DNA of 64,000 bases from Kibdelosporangium sp. MJ126-NF4. Lineage in GTDB: Bacteria; Actinomycetota; Actinomycetes; Mycobacteriales; Pseudonocardiaceae. A program made the translations under genes and the position numbers. Positions within the stretch are counted from its first letter, which is position 1, and each line of letters opens with the position of its first letter. The stretch spans positions 280,899 to 344,898 of the forward strand of contig NZ_CDME01000007.1 in assembly GCF_000826545.1 (NCBI RefSeq), written 5' to 3'. This document shows positions 42,116 to 51,149 of this stretch, in pieces. Below the pieces are notes generated by a model that saw nothing but the letters and a program-made list of their open reading frames with translations, ran no database searches and was not told the origin of the DNA.

Positions 42116-42954
42116 CGAACGCTTACGTGGAGTTGGTGCGGGCACCGGCGGCGTTATCGGTGCTGGGGGACACGCTCGCGGGCGCCGCGGCGGCCGGGAA
42201 CCCGTTGCGGGGCAGGCGTCTGGCGCTGCCGTTGGCATCAGTCGCCTTCTACTGGTCCGGAATGGCGCTCAACGACTGGTCCGATCGGGCGCTTGACGCG
42301 CATGAGCGACCCGAACGCCCGATCCCGTCCGGCCGTGTCTCACCCAACCAGGCGCTCGCCGTGGCCGGTGGGCTGACCGCCGCCGGTCTGGCGCTGGCGG
42401 CCTACGGCAAATCCCTGAAAGCCGCGGTGCCCCTCGCCGCGGCTGTCTGGGCGTACGACCTGGTGTTGAAGTCCACTGTGGCTGGTCCGGCCGGGATGGC
42501 GCTGTGTCGTGGGCTCGACGTGATGCTCGGTGCCGGGGGCGCGCGGTCGGCACTGCCCGCCGCCACGGTCATGGCCGGGCACACGCTGGGGCTCACCGCG
42601 TTGTCACGCGGAGAGGTCCATGGCGCTTCTGACATCGTTGCCAAAGCGGCACTGACCACGACCGCGGCCGCGGCGACCGCCGCCGTGACCGGCAAGTCGG
42701 CGTCATGGCGGCACCGGCTGGGGGCGTTGGCCTTCAGCGGGATGTACGCGGCCAACGTCGGATCCGCGCAGCTCGCGGCCACCAGGGACCCGTCCGGCCC
42801 GGTCGTGCGGAAGGCCACCATGGCGGGCATCCACGGCATGGTCCCGTTGCAGGCCGCGCTGGCCGCCCGGCGCGGATCGCTGCTCGGCGCCGGGCTGCTC
42901 TCGGCCGCGTTGCCGTTGGCGCGCAAGCTGGCCAGGAAGGTGAGCCCGACATGA
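42112..42954 (+). CDS. eboC: UbiA-like prenyltransferase, EboC type
   Basis: A 280-residue membrane protein of the UbiA superfamily with about eight hydrophobic segments. The first Asp-rich motif is ALNDWSDRALDAHERPERPIPSGRVS, fitting NDxxDxxxD in this branch. The second aspartate motif is reduced (YDLVLKSTVAGPAG). UbiA enzymes attach or transfer prenyl groups within the membrane; EboC relatives have no proven reaction. The GTG overlaps the preceding stop (GTGA) and the stop overlaps the next ATG. Its neighbours EboA, B, E and F support the assignment. Confidence 0.82.
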   Translation: MTNAYVELVRAPAALSVLGDTLAGAAAAGNPLRGRRLALPLASVAFYWSGMALNDWSDRALDAHERPERPIPSGRVSPNQALAVAGGLTAAGLALAAYGKSLKAAVPLAAAVWAYDLVLKSTVAGPAGMALCRGLDVMLGAGGARSALPAATVMAGHTLGLTALSRGEVHGASDIVAKAALTTTAAAATAAVTGKSASWRHRLGALAFSGMYAANVGSAQLAATRDPSGPVVRKATMAGIHGMVPLQAALAARRGSLLGAGLLSAALPLARKLARKVSPT

Positions 42955-44393
42955 GCTTCTCGCTGGGCTATGGGACCAACGGGTTCGCCAACCACCGGCT
43001 GGACGACGCGCTGCGGATGATCGCCGAACTCGGGTACACCTCGGTCGCGTTGACGCTGGACCACCATCACCTCGACCCGTTCTCCCCGGACGTGTCCAAG
43101 GAGACCGCTCGTGTGGCTGGTCTGCTGTCCACGCTTGGCCTGCGGTGTGTTGTCGAGACAGGGGCGCGGTATCTGCTCGACCCGGCCCGTAAACACCACC
43201 CGACGCTGGTGTCCGACGACACCGATGTGCGGATCGACTTCCTGCACCGCGCGATCCGGATCGCCGCGGACCTCGGTGCGGACTGCGTGTCGTTCTGGTC
43301 GGGCATCACGCCGTCCGATGTGGACGACGAGACCGCGCACGGGCGGATGCTCAGCGGTGTCGCGAAGGTGCTGGAAGAGGCCGATCGTCGGCAGGTGAAG
43401 ATCGGGCTGGAACCCGAACCCGGCATGTACGTCCAGCACCTGGCGCAGGCCATGGCTCTGCGGGACGAGCTGGGCAAACCCGAGATGTTCGGCATCACGC
43501 TCGATGTCGGGCACTGCGTCGCGGTCGAACCGGTGAACGCGGCCGAATGCGTACGGCGTGCCGCCGGGCTGGTGGTCAACGTGCAGCTCGACGACATGCG
43601 GCCAGGTGTGCACGAGCACCTCGAGTTCGGCGAGGGCGAGCTCGACCTGCCGGGCACCCTGGCCGCGCTCGCCGAGGTGGGATACAGCGGCGTCGCCGCC
43701 GTGGAACTGCCGAGGCACAGCCACGCCGCGCCCGATGTCGCCCGCCGTGCGTTCGCGGCGCTGGCCGCCGCCATGCCCGTCTCCGACACGGAATGGGCGG
43801 GAGAAGTGGATCATCCCTGGGTGGTGGACGCCGAACGGCGGATCCGGTCCGAACCGGCTGCCATCCGCTCCCTTTTCCCCGCTGTCGGCCGGAAGGTCGG
43901 CCGCGAGGCCCTGCGGCCGGAAACCGATCCGCACGGCCTGATTCACGGCACTGTGGACGATCTGGCACGCACACGTTTGCTCGCCGCGCTGGCGGACGTC
44001 ATGACGCCGGTCGAGCTCGCGGAGGAAATCACCGAGCTCTACCGCTACGGCGACGACGCGGAACGCCGTGGCGTCCTGCGTGGACTGACATCGTTGCCAA
44101 CACCCGCGGTCAACGCAGGTCTCGAGCTCGTCCAGGACGCGTTGCGGACCAACGACACCCGGCTGGTCGCCGCGGCGCTCGGGCCGTTCGCCGGGCAGCA
44201 CCTCGACCAGCACTCGTGGCGGCACGGCGTGCTCAAGTGCCTGTTCACCGGTGTTCCGGTGGCCGCGGTCGCGGACGTGGAACGCCGCACCGACGCCGAA
44301 CTGCTCCGCATGGTCGCCGACTACGCCGACGAGCGCAGGGCGGCGGGCCGTGAAATCCCTGCCGACGCAGTACGCCTCCTGGAGGTCAGCTGA
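42951..44393 (+). CDS. TIM-barrel sugar isomerase-like protein fused to an EboA domain
   Basis: 480 residues. The first 270 form a xylose-isomerase-like TIM barrel (YGTNGFANHRLDDALRMIAELGY, LEPEPGMYVQHLAQAM, ITLDVGHCVAVEP) with the usual metal-binding Glu, Asp and His. Residues about 300-480 match the EboA domain (TRLLAALADVMTPVELAEEITELYRYGDDAERRGVLRGL, HSWRHGVLKCLFTGVPV). In many ebo clusters EboA is a separate small protein, so the fusion suggests the two act together. The ATG overlaps the EboC stop (ATGA). The metabolite handled is not known. Confidence 0.82.
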   Translation: MSFSLGYGTNGFANHRLDDALRMIAELGYTSVALTLDHHHLDPFSPDVSKETARVAGLLSTLGLRCVVETGARYLLDPARKHHPTLVSDDTDVRIDFLHRAIRIAADLGADCVSFWSGITPSDVDDETAHGRMLSGVAKVLEEADRRQVKIGLEPEPGMYVQHLAQAMALRDELGKPEMFGITLDVGHCVAVEPVNAAECVRRAAGLVVNVQLDDMRPGVHEHLEFGEGELDLPGTLAALAEVGYSGVAAVELPRHSHAAPDVARRAFAALAAAMPVSDTEWAGEVDHPWVVDAERRIRSEPAAIRSLFPAVGRKVGREALRPETDPHGLIHGTVDDLARTRLLAALADVMTPVELAEEITELYRYGDDAERRGVLRGLTSLPTPAVNAGLELVQDALRTNDTRLVAAALGPFAGQHLDQHSWRHGVLKCLFTGVPVAAVADVERRTDAELLRMVADYADERRAAGREIPADAVRLLEVS

Positions 44394-45256
44394 TGCGTAT
44401 CTTCGACCCGCACATCCACATGACCTCGCGGACCACCGACGACTACGAGGCGATGTTCGCCGCCGGGGTCCGTGCCATCGTCGAGCCCGCGTTCTGGCTC
44501 GGCCAGCCCCGCAGCGGCGTGGGCTCGTTCAAGGACTACTTCGACGCGCTGATCGGGTGGGAGCGGTTCCGCGCCGCCCAGTTCGGCATCCGGCACCACT
44601 GCACGATCGCGCTGAACCCCAAGGAAGCCAACGATCCGCGGTGTACACCGGTGTTGGACATCCTGCCGCGCTACCTGGCCAAGGACGGCGTGGTCGCGGT
44701 CGGTGAGGTCGGCTACGACTCCATGACTCCCGAAGAGGACACCGCCTTCGCCCGGCAGATGGAGATGGCCGTCGAGCACGAACTGCCCGCGCTCGTGCAC
44801 ACCCCGCACCGCGACAAGCTCTCCGGTACCCGGCGGACACTGGACGTCGTCACCGAGTCCGGGATCGCTCCCGAGTTCGTGGCCGTCGACCACCTCAACG
44901 AGGTGACGGTCAAGCTGGTCAAGGACTCCGGCTGCTGGATGGGATTCTCGATCTACCCGGACACCAAGATGGACGAGGACCGGATGGTCGCGATCCTCAA
45001 GGAGTACGGCACGGACAAGGTACTGGTGAACTCCGCGGCCGACTGGGGCCGCTCGGATCCGCTCAAGACGTACAAGACCGCACTCCGGATGCTCGAAGCC
45101 GGGTTCACCGAGTCCGATGTGGACAAGGTGCTGTGGCAGAACCCGGTCGACTTCTACGGCCAGAGCGGGCGGCTGGTGCTCGACGAGCTGCCCGGCTTCG
45201 CCCCGTCGGCGGAGACGTTCCAGGGCAACTCGGTGCTGCGGGGTGGTCGGCAGTGA
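44393..45256 (+). CDS. eboB: TatD-like metal hydrolase, EboB type
   Basis: A 287-residue amidohydrolase-fold protein. The N-terminal metal pair is in IFDPHIHMTSR (H-x-H). EVGYDSM carries the bridging Glu, ALVHTPHRDK and AVDHLNE supply later His ligands, and the C-terminal Asp is in NSAADWGRSDPL. It belongs to the TatD/phosphotriesterase-like group found as EboB. The overlap with the EboA fusion gene is TGATG. In cyanobacteria and other bacteria ebo clusters accompany export of secondary metabolites; the reaction of EboB is unknown. Confidence 0.82.
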   Translation: MRIFDPHIHMTSRTTDDYEAMFAAGVRAIVEPAFWLGQPRSGVGSFKDYFDALIGWERFRAAQFGIRHHCTIALNPKEANDPRCTPVLDILPRYLAKDGVVAVGEVGYDSMTPEEDTAFARQMEMAVEHELPALVHTPHRDKLSGTRRTLDVVTESGIAPEFVAVDHLNEVTVKLVKDSGCWMGFSIYPDTKMDEDRMVAILKEYGTDKVLVNSAADWGRSDPLKTYKTALRMLEAGFTESDVDKVLWQNPVDFYGQSGRLVLDELPGFAPSAETFQGNSVLRGGRQ

Positions 45257-46338
45257 CCAGGCTCTGCTACTGCACGAACGTGCACCCGGCCGAGGACCTC
45301 CCGGGAATTCTGCGCCAGCTGGACGCCTACGCCGTGCCGGTGCGGGAGAAACTCGGCGCGGATCGGCTCGGCCTCGGTTTGTGGCTGGCCGCCGACGTGG
45401 CCGCCGGGTTGGCGTCGTCAGCCGACGAGCTGCGGAAGTTCCGTGCCGAGCTCGACGCCCGCGGTCTCGACGTGATCACCATGAACGCGTTCCCCTACGG
45501 TGGTTTCCACGACGACGTCGTGAAACTCGCGGTGTACGAGCCACGCTGGACCGACCGGCGGCGCCTGCGGTACACCCAGGACTGCGTCACGGTTCTCAAC
45601 GGCCTGCTGCCGGATGATGCCGCGTACGGCAGCATCTCCACGCTTCCGCTCGGCTGGCGTGAACCGTGGACAGCGGAGGACGACACGGCCGCCTTGGACG
45701 CATTGGCCGAACTGACCCGCACACTGCGTTCGGTGCCACGGCCGATCAAGCTGGCGGTCGAGCCGGAGCCCGGGTGCGTCCTGGACACCGTGGCGGACAC
45801 GGTGGAATGGCTTGCTCCGCGGGTGGATCCCGAGTACATCGGGCTGTGCCTGGACACCTGTCACCTGGCAGTGTCCTTCGCGGACCCGGTCGAGACCGTC
45901 CGATCGATCACGGCCGCGGGCCTGGAGATCGTCAAGGTGCAGGCCTCGGCGGCGTTGCACGTGGAGGACCCGAAAGCCGCGTACGAGGAGCTTGAGGAGT
46001 TCGCCGAGCCCCGGTACCTGCACCAGGTACGGGAACTGGCGCCGTGCGGGACCATCCTGACGGCCGACGACCTGCCCGAGGCGCTGGAGACGCTACCGGC
46101 CGTCGGGCCGTGGCGGGTGCACTTCCACGTCCCGCTGCACGCCGAACCGGACCTCCCTTTGGCCTCCACCACGGATGTGCTGACCCAGGTACTGAACACA
46201 GTGCCCGGTGACCGGGTTGTCGAGGTGGAGACCTACACGTGGAACGTTCTGCCTGACCGGCACCGGCAGGATCTGGTAGACGGTATAGCAGCAGAGTTGG
46301 CCTGGGCAGAAGGCCGCCTGACTTTGGAGGTCTCATGA
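45253..46338 (+). CDS. eboE: Metabolite traffic protein EboE
   Basis: A 361-residue TIM-barrel protein matching EboE. It opens LCYCTNVHPAEDLPGILRQLD, the typical start of the family, and contains VITMNAFPYGGFHDD, PIKLAVEPEPGCVLDT, LCLDTCHLAVSF and VEVETYTWNVLP. Those strands carry the likely metal ligands (Glu, Asp, His, Glu). The start is GTG in an overlap with the EboB stop; a longer frame from 45133 lies within that gene. Its stop overlaps the EboF ATG. EboE is required for ebo-dependent metabolite export in cyanobacteria as a group; its chemistry is not established. Confidence 0.85.
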   Translation: MTRLCYCTNVHPAEDLPGILRQLDAYAVPVREKLGADRLGLGLWLAADVAAGLASSADELRKFRAELDARGLDVITMNAFPYGGFHDDVVKLAVYEPRWTDRRRLRYTQDCVTVLNGLLPDDAAYGSISTLPLGWREPWTAEDDTAALDALAELTRTLRSVPRPIKLAVEPEPGCVLDTVADTVEWLAPRVDPEYIGLCLDTCHLAVSFADPVETVRSITAAGLEIVKVQASAALHVEDPKAAYEELEEFAEPRYLHQVRELAPCGTILTADDLPEALETLPAVGPWRVHFHVPLHAEPDLPLASTTDVLTQVLNTVPGDRVVEVETYTWNVLPDRHRQDLVDGIAAELAWAEGRLTLEVS

Positions 46339-47732
46339 AGCCCCTTGTCGTCATCGACATCGTCGGGATGACACCGCGACTGTTGCGGCACATGCCGAAC
46401 GTCTCCCGGATCGCCGACAGCGGCTGGCAGGCCGAGCTGGGCACGGTGCTGCCCGCGGTCACATGCAGTGCGCAGTCGACGTTCCTCACCGGGAAGATGC
46501 CAGCCGAGCACGGTATCGTCGGCAACGGCTGGTACTTCAGGGAACTCGGCGAGGTGTTCCTCTGGCGGCAGCACAACAAACTCGTCGGCGGCGACAAGAT
46601 CTGGGACGTCGCACGAGCGGCCAATCCCGGCTACACCGCCGCGAACGTGTGCTGGTGGTATGCCATGGGTGCCACGACGGACCTGACCGTGACGCCACGG
46701 CCGATCTACTACGCCGACGGCAAGAAGGAGCCGGACTGCTACACCCGCCCGGCCCGGCTGCACGACGAGCTGACCGAGGCGCTGGGTGGCTTCCCGCTGT
46801 TCCAGTACTGGGGGCCGACGGCGTCGATCGCGTCCAGCAAGTGGATCGTGGACGCCTCCCGCCGGATCCTCGCCGGGCACAAGCCGGACCTGCTGCTGGT
46901 GTACGTCCCGCACCTGGACTACGACCTGCAGCGGTTCGGTCCCGGCTCGCCGCAGGCGGCCAACGCGGCCCGAGACATCGACGCCGCACTGGCGCCGCTG
47001 CTGCGCGACGCGGAGGCCGCCGGGGCGACCGTGGTGGCGTTGAGCGAGTACGGGATCACCGACGCGAGCCGTCCGGTGGACATCAACCGGACCCTGCGTG
47101 CGGAGGGCCTGTTGGAGGTGTACACACAGGACGGTATGGAGTACCTGGACCCGTGGGTGTCCCGTGCCTTCGCCGTCGCCGACCACCAGGTCGCGCACGT
47201 GTACGTGCAGGACAACGGCGACCTGGCGCGGGTGAAGGACGTGCTGGAGCGGCAGCCCGGCGTCGACATGGTGCTCGACCGGGTCGAACAGGCCCGCTAC
47301 CAACTCGACCACCCGCGCGCCGGTGATCTTGTGGTGGTGGCCGAGCCGGACGCGTGGTTCACTTACTACTACTGGCTTGACGACGACCGCGCCCCGGATT
47401 TCGCCAGGGGAGTGGAGATCCACCGCAAGCCCGGCTACGACCCGGCCGAGCTGTTCTTCAACCCGGCCGACCCGTTGGTGAAGGCCAAGGCGGGGCTGAA
47501 CCTGCTGAAGAAGAAGGCGGGCCTGCGGTACGCGATGAACGTCGTCCCGCTGGACGGCAAGCTGGTGCGCGGGTCGCACGGCAGGCTGCCGGACTCGCCG
47601 CAGGACGGGCCGGTGCTGCTGTGCTCCGACAGCCGCGATCCCGGTCGGGAGAAACTGTCGGCCACCGACGTCCACTCGCTGTTGCTTGGCTTGCAAGACA
47701 TCAGGCCGCTGGCCGAAGTTCTGAAAGGATAG
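46335..47732 (+). CDS. eboF: EboF-type alkaline phosphatase superfamily phosphodiesterase
   Basis: A 465-residue protein of the nucleotide pyrophosphatase/phosphodiesterase group. The first metal Asp is in [10 protein letters not shown] (D8). The nucleophile is T43 in [15 protein letters not shown], followed by [27 protein letters not shown] supplies an Asp/His pair. The usual SDHG metal motif reads LSEYGIT here, so one Asp and one His are replaced. This may be normal for the EboF branch or may mark altered metal binding. It ends 2 bases before the next ATG. Confidence 0.82.
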   Translation: MKPLVVIDIVGMTPRLLRHMPNVSRIADSGWQAELGTVLPAVTCSAQSTFLTGKMPAEHGIVGNGWYFRELGEVFLWRQHNKLVGGDKIWDVARAANPGYTAANVCWWYAMGATTDLTVTPRPIYYADGKKEPDCYTRPARLHDELTEALGGFPLFQYWGPTASIASSKWIVDASRRILAGHKPDLLLVYVPHLDYDLQRFGPGSPQAANAARDIDAALAPLLRDAEAAGATVVALSEYGITDASRPVDINRTLRAEGLLEVYTQDGMEYLDPWVSRAFAVADHQVAHVYVQDNGDLARVKDVLERQPGVDMVLDRVEQARYQLDHPRAGDLVVVAEPDAWFTYYYWLDDDRAPDFARGVEIHRKPGYDPAELFFNPADPLVKAKAGLNLLKKKAGLRYAMNVVPLDGKLVRGSHGRLPDSPQDGPVLLCSDSRDPGREKLSATDVHSLLLGLQDIRPLAEVLKG

Positions 47733-47734
47733 TG

Positions 47735-48742
47735 ATGAGCCGACCGATCACGCTGTTCACCGGGCAGTGGGCGGACCTGCCGTTCGAGGAGGTGTGCCGC
47801 CTCGCATCGAGCTGGGGATACGACGGCCTCGAAATCGCGTGCTCCGGCGACCACTTCGAAGTGGACCGCGCACTGTCCGAACCGGACTACGTGGCCGGTC
47901 GGCACAAGATCCTCTCCCAGTACGGGCTGAAGGTGTGGGCGATCTCCAACCACCTCGTCGGCCAGGCGATCTGCGACGACCCGATCGACTTCCGGCACCA
48001 GGCCATCGTGCCGACGAGGATCTGGGGCGACGGTGACGCCGAGGGCGTGCGCCAGCGCGCGGCCAAGGAACTGGCCGACACCGCCCGCGCCGCTCGCAAA
48101 CTGGGCGTGGACACGGTGATCGGCTTCACCGGGTCGAAGATCTGGAAGTACGTCGCGATGTTCCCGCCGGTGTCACAGGAGGTCATCGACGACGGCTACC
48201 AGGACTTCGCCGACCGGTGGAACCCGATCCTCGACGTGTTCGACGCCGAAGGTGTGCGGTTCGCGCACGAGGTGCACCCGTCGGAGATCGCGTACGACTA
48301 CTGGACGACACGCAAAACCCTGGACGCGGTGGACAATCGTCCCGCGTTCGGGTTGAACTGGGACCCGTCGCACTTCGTCTGGCAGGACCTGGACCCGGTC
48401 GGCTTCATCCTCGACTTCGCCGACCGGATCTACCACGTGGACTGCAAGGACACCAAGAAGCGCTTCGACGGCCGCAACGGCCGGATGGGCTCGCACCTGG
48501 CGTGGGCCGATCCCCGGCGCGGCTGGGACTTCGTGTCGACCGGACACGGTGACGTGCCGTGGGAGGAGTGTTTCCGCGCGCTGAACGCGATCAAGTACAC
48601 CGGGCCGATCTCCGTGGAGTGGGAGGACGCGGGGATGGACCGGCTGCGTGGCGCGGAAGAAGCGGTGAAGTTCATCCGCAACCTGGTTTTCGATCCGCCT
48701 GCCGCCGCCTTCGACGCGGCGTTCAGCACGAAGAAGTCCTGA
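47735..48742 (+). CDS. Sugar phosphate isomerase/epimerase-like TIM-barrel protein
   Basis: A 335-residue xylose-isomerase-like protein. [29 protein letters not shown] opens the barrel. [39 protein letters not shown] and [11 protein letters not shown] carry the expected metal-binding Glu, Asp, His and Glu. It is most like the larger isomerase/epimerase members found with Gfo/Idh/MocA dehydrogenases, which act on oxidised sugars or glycosides. The ATG at 47735 follows AAAGGA. The earlier open frame overlaps EboF and is rejected. Confidence 0.85.
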   Translation: MSRPITLFTGQWADLPFEEVCRLASSWGYDGLEIACSGDHFEVDRALSEPDYVAGRHKILSQYGLKVWAISNHLVGQAICDDPIDFRHQAIVPTRIWGDGDAEGVRQRAAKELADTARAARKLGVDTVIGFTGSKIWKYVAMFPPVSQEVIDDGYQDFADRWNPILDVFDAEGVRFAHEVHPSEIAYDYWTTRKTLDAVDNRPAFGLNWDPSHFVWQDLDPVGFILDFADRIYHVDCKDTKKRFDGRNGRMGSHLAWADPRRGWDFVSTGHGDVPWEECFRALNAIKYTGPISVEWEDAGMDRLRGAEEAVKFIRNLVFDPPAAAFDAAFSTKKS

Positions 48743-48752
48743 AGGGATCACC

Positions 48753-49601
48753 ATGGAACTGTCACGTAGGTCCATGCTGCGCGGCGCCGCCGCGGCAGGT
48801 GTCGCGGCGGCGGCGGCCGTCGCGTTACCGGAAACGGCGGCGGCGGACGAGTCGTCGCGTCCCCGGCTGCGGATTCCCCGCGAGAGGATCAGTATCCAGC
48901 TCTACACCCTGCGGTCGGCCCTGCAGAAAGACCTGGAGGGAACGCTCTCGGCGCTGGCCGACATCGGCTACCGCCGCGTGGAACTGGCCGGAACCTACGG
49001 CCGCAGCGCGGCGGAGTTCCGCACGCTGCTGGACAAGTACCACATCGAGGCGCCGTCGACGCACATCAACATCGGCGGCGACATCAACAAGCTCATCGCC
49101 GACGCGAAGGTGCTGGGCAACCGCAAGCTGGTGCACCCGTACCAGAATCACGGGACAGTCGCGGAGTGGAAGTCCTTCGTCGCGCGTCTGGAGGCGGCGG
49201 GAAAGGTGGTCCGGGAAGCCGGTCTGTCCCTCGGCTACCACAACCACGATCACGAGTTCAAGAAGGTCGAGGGCCAGCGCCCCTGGGACCTGATCACCCG
49301 TGGGACGACGAACCGCAACGTGCACCTGGAGATCGACCTGTTCTGGGCGGTGCACGGCGGCGAGGACCCGGTGTGGCTCGTCTACGAGAACTACGGCCGT
49401 GTCCTGCACTACCACGTCAAGGACCGCACCAAGGACGGCCAGATGGTCGACCCGGGCAAGGGCGTGATCGACTTCGGCAAGATCTTCCGCCGCACCTGGC
49501 ACGAGGGCATCGAGGAGTTCATCGTCGAACACGACGAGCCGACCAGCCCGCTGTCCACGGCCAAGACCGGCTTCGACTACCTGGCCAACCTCAGGTTCTG
49601 A
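48753..49601 (+). CDS. Tat-exported sugar phosphate isomerase/epimerase-like protein
   Basis: A 282-residue protein with a twin-arginine signal (ELSRRSMLRGAAAAGVAAAAAVALPETAAA) and a mature xylose-isomerase-like TIM barrel. It contains ISIQLYTLRSALQKDLEGTLSALADIGYRRVELAG, YHNHDHEFKK, VHLEIDLFWAVHGGEDP, YHVKDRTKDGQ and EEFIVEHDE. Tat export implies that it folds, probably with its metal, before leaving the cytoplasm. It may act on the same extracellular substrate as the 1519-residue protein upstream. It is the last gene of the locus and is followed by a terminator. Confidence 0.85.
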   Translation: MELSRRSMLRGAAAAGVAAAAAVALPETAAADESSRPRLRIPRERISIQLYTLRSALQKDLEGTLSALADIGYRRVELAGTYGRSAAEFRTLLDKYHIEAPSTHINIGGDINKLIADAKVLGNRKLVHPYQNHGTVAEWKSFVARLEAAGKVVREAGLSLGYHNHDHEFKKVEGQRPWDLITRGTTNRNVHLEIDLFWAVHGGEDPVWLVYENYGRVLHYHVKDRTKDGQMVDPGKGVIDFGKIFRRTWHEGIEEFIVEHDEPTSPLSTAKTGFDYLANLRF

Positions 49602-49608
49602 CATGCGG

Positions 49609-49638
49609 GCCGCCTGGGGACCCCCATCCCCAGGCGGC
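49609..49638. terminator. Bidirectional terminator
   Basis: GCCGCCTGGGG (49609-49619) and CCCCAGGCGGC (49628-49638) form a perfect 11-base stem with an 8-base loop between the convergent ends at 49601 and 49646. Confidence 0.78.
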
Positions 49639-49645
49639 CGGTGTC

Positions 49646-50146
49646 TCACTTGCTGTAGTTCTGCCCGAACGGCTTGCCGGGGATGGGCTTGGCGATCAGG
49701 CCGACGGGGATGAAGAAGCAGATCTGGGCGATCGCCAAGGTGAGCGTCCAGAGCTCCTTGTCGTCGTAGTGCGCGGACGCCCTGGCGTACAACTCGTCGG
49801 ACACACGCTCCCCGATCGGGTTGGGGATGAGGACAGCCTCCAGGAGCTCCAGCGCGACACGCTCCGGCTCGGTGAAGTAAGGAGCATCCCGCCACGAGGG
49901 AACGGAGGCGATGCGTTCCTCCGATGCCCCGGTGCTGCGCAGGAGCTGGGTCTGGAAGACGGCGTGGTAGGTGCTGCCGACGATCTGCCCGCCGCGCAGA
50001 TGCACGAGCGCGATGGTGCTCGGCGGAATCGACCCGTTGCGGACGGTCTTGTTCATCGCCCCGGCCAGCGAGGCCATGTCGGGGAAGAACTGTGTCGGGT
50101 CGGGCAGCCGCGACTGGATGGCTTCTTGCTCGGTCGTGGTGGACAT
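49646..50146 (-). CDS. Carboxymuconolactone decarboxylase-family protein (AhpD-like)
   Basis: 166 residues from the ATG at 50146; a longer frame to 50218 runs into the promoter palindrome. It matches the carboxymuconolactone decarboxylase fold (ALVHLRGGQIVGSTYHAVFQTQLLRSTGASEERIASV), but the CxxC pair of AhpD is missing (GSTYHA in place of CxxCxxxH). A thiol peroxidase role is therefore unlikely from this motif alone. The gene is divergent from an ECF41-type sigma factor, the standard partner arrangement for that group, in which the sigma factor drives this gene. Confidence 0.83.
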   Translation of the reverse strand: MSTTTEQEAIQSRLPDPTQFFPDMASLAGAMNKTVRNGSIPPSTIALVHLRGGQIVGSTYHAVFQTQLLRSTGASEERIASVPSWRDAPYFTEPERVALELLEAVLIPNPIGERVSDELYARASAHYDDKELWTLTLAIAQICFFIPVGLIAKPIPGKPFGQNYSK

Positions 50147-50186
50147 GTGCTTGTCTCCCGTATGTCGGATGCTCTTGCGGTAGTCC

Positions 50187-50222
50187 GACGACGCGGCCCC
50201 GTGAAATGTGAGGCTCACATTT
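50187..50222 (-). promoter_or_regulatory. Candidate ECF41 promoter with palindrome
   Basis: Read on the minus strand, CCTCACA (50213-50207), 16 bases, then CGTC (50190-50187) resembles the ECF41 promoter pattern TGTCACA-spacer-CGTC upstream of the decarboxylase-like gene, matching 5 of 7 bases in the -35 part. A perfect inverted repeat AAATGTGAG-G-CTCACATTT (50204-50222) overlaps the -35 part and could bind a repressor or the sigma factor partner. Confidence 0.45.
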
Positions 50223-50247
50223 CGGGGCGCTGTCTCGTCATAGGGAG

Positions 50248-51129
50248 GTGACTGGCCTGACAGAGATCATGAGCGAGCGGCGTCAGCTGATCAACCTCGC
50301 CTACCGGCTCCTCGGCTCCCTCACCGACGCCGAGGACGTCGTACAGGAGACGTACGTCCGCTGGTACGCGATGTCGTCGCGCGAGCAGCAAGCCATCGAA
50401 TCGCCCGGTGCCTGGCTGACCACGGTCGCCAGCCGCGTCTGCCTCGACCAACTCCGCTCGGCCCGCGCCCGGCGAGAGCGCTACGTGGGCGAGTGGCTGC
50501 CGGAACCGCTGCCCGACCACACGGAGACGGTCGACGACCCAGCCGACCGGGTCACCCTCGACGAGTCAATCACCATGGCCTTCCTCGTCGTGCTCGACTC
50601 GATGACCCCAGCCGAACGCGTCGCGTTCGTCCTGCACGACGTGTTCCGCTACCCATTCGCCGAAGTGGCCGAGATCGTCGGCCGCGCACCGACAGCGTGC
50701 CGCCAACTGGCTTCCTCGGCCCGCCGCCGCATCCGCGCGTCACAGCCTGCGCAGGCACCACCGGCCCAGCACGCGGACGTTGTCCGGGCGTTCAAACAGG
50801 CATGGGAAGCCAAGGACATCGAGGCACTGATCGGCCTGCTCGACCCCGATGTCACCGCGACCGCAGACGGCGGTGGCCTCGTGACCGCTGTGCTGCACCC
50901 GATCGAGGGTGCCGAAAGGATCGCCCGGTACCTGGTCGAAATCGCCAGCAGAACTCCCGAGGTGACGATCCTGGAACGTCAGGTCAACGGCCAACCAGGC
51001 CTGGTCGGCCAGCAGGACGGCGCAACGGTGATGGTGGCGGCATTCGACGTGGTGGGCAACCGGATCAAGCACATCTGGGGAGTGCGCAACCCGGAGAAAC
51101 TCCGACAGTGGAAGACTCCTGGTCACTAG
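50248..51129 (+). CDS. ECF41-type RNA polymerase sigma factor with SnoaL-like extension
   Basis: A 293-residue sigma factor. Region 2 is at about 10-75 (LINLAYRLLGSLTDAEDVVQETYVRWY, ESPGAWLTTVASRVCLDQLRSARARRERYVGEWLPEP). Region 4 is at about 100-165 (LDSMTPAERVAFVLHDVFRYPFAEVAEIVGRAPTACRQLASSARRRI). A C-terminal SnoaL-like domain of about 115 residues follows (VVRAFKQAWEAKDIEALIGLLDPDVTATADGGG). ECF41 factors use the extension as a built-in regulator in place of an anti-sigma factor. The usual DGPG/NPDKL signature near the end of the extension is represented here by VRNPEKLRQW. The partner gene lies divergently at 49646. Confidence 0.9.
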   Translation: MTGLTEIMSERRQLINLAYRLLGSLTDAEDVVQETYVRWYAMSSREQQAIESPGAWLTTVASRVCLDQLRSARARRERYVGEWLPEPLPDHTETVDDPADRVTLDESITMAFLVVLDSMTPAERVAFVLHDVFRYPFAEVAEIVGRAPTACRQLASSARRRIRASQPAQAPPAQHADVVRAFKQAWEAKDIEALIGLLDPDVTATADGGGLVTAVLHPIEGAERIARYLVEIASRTPEVTILERQVNGQPGLVGQQDGATVMVAAFDVVGNRIKHIWGVRNPEKLRQWKTPGH

Positions 51130-51149
51130 GAATCGTCGTCTGTCTACTG

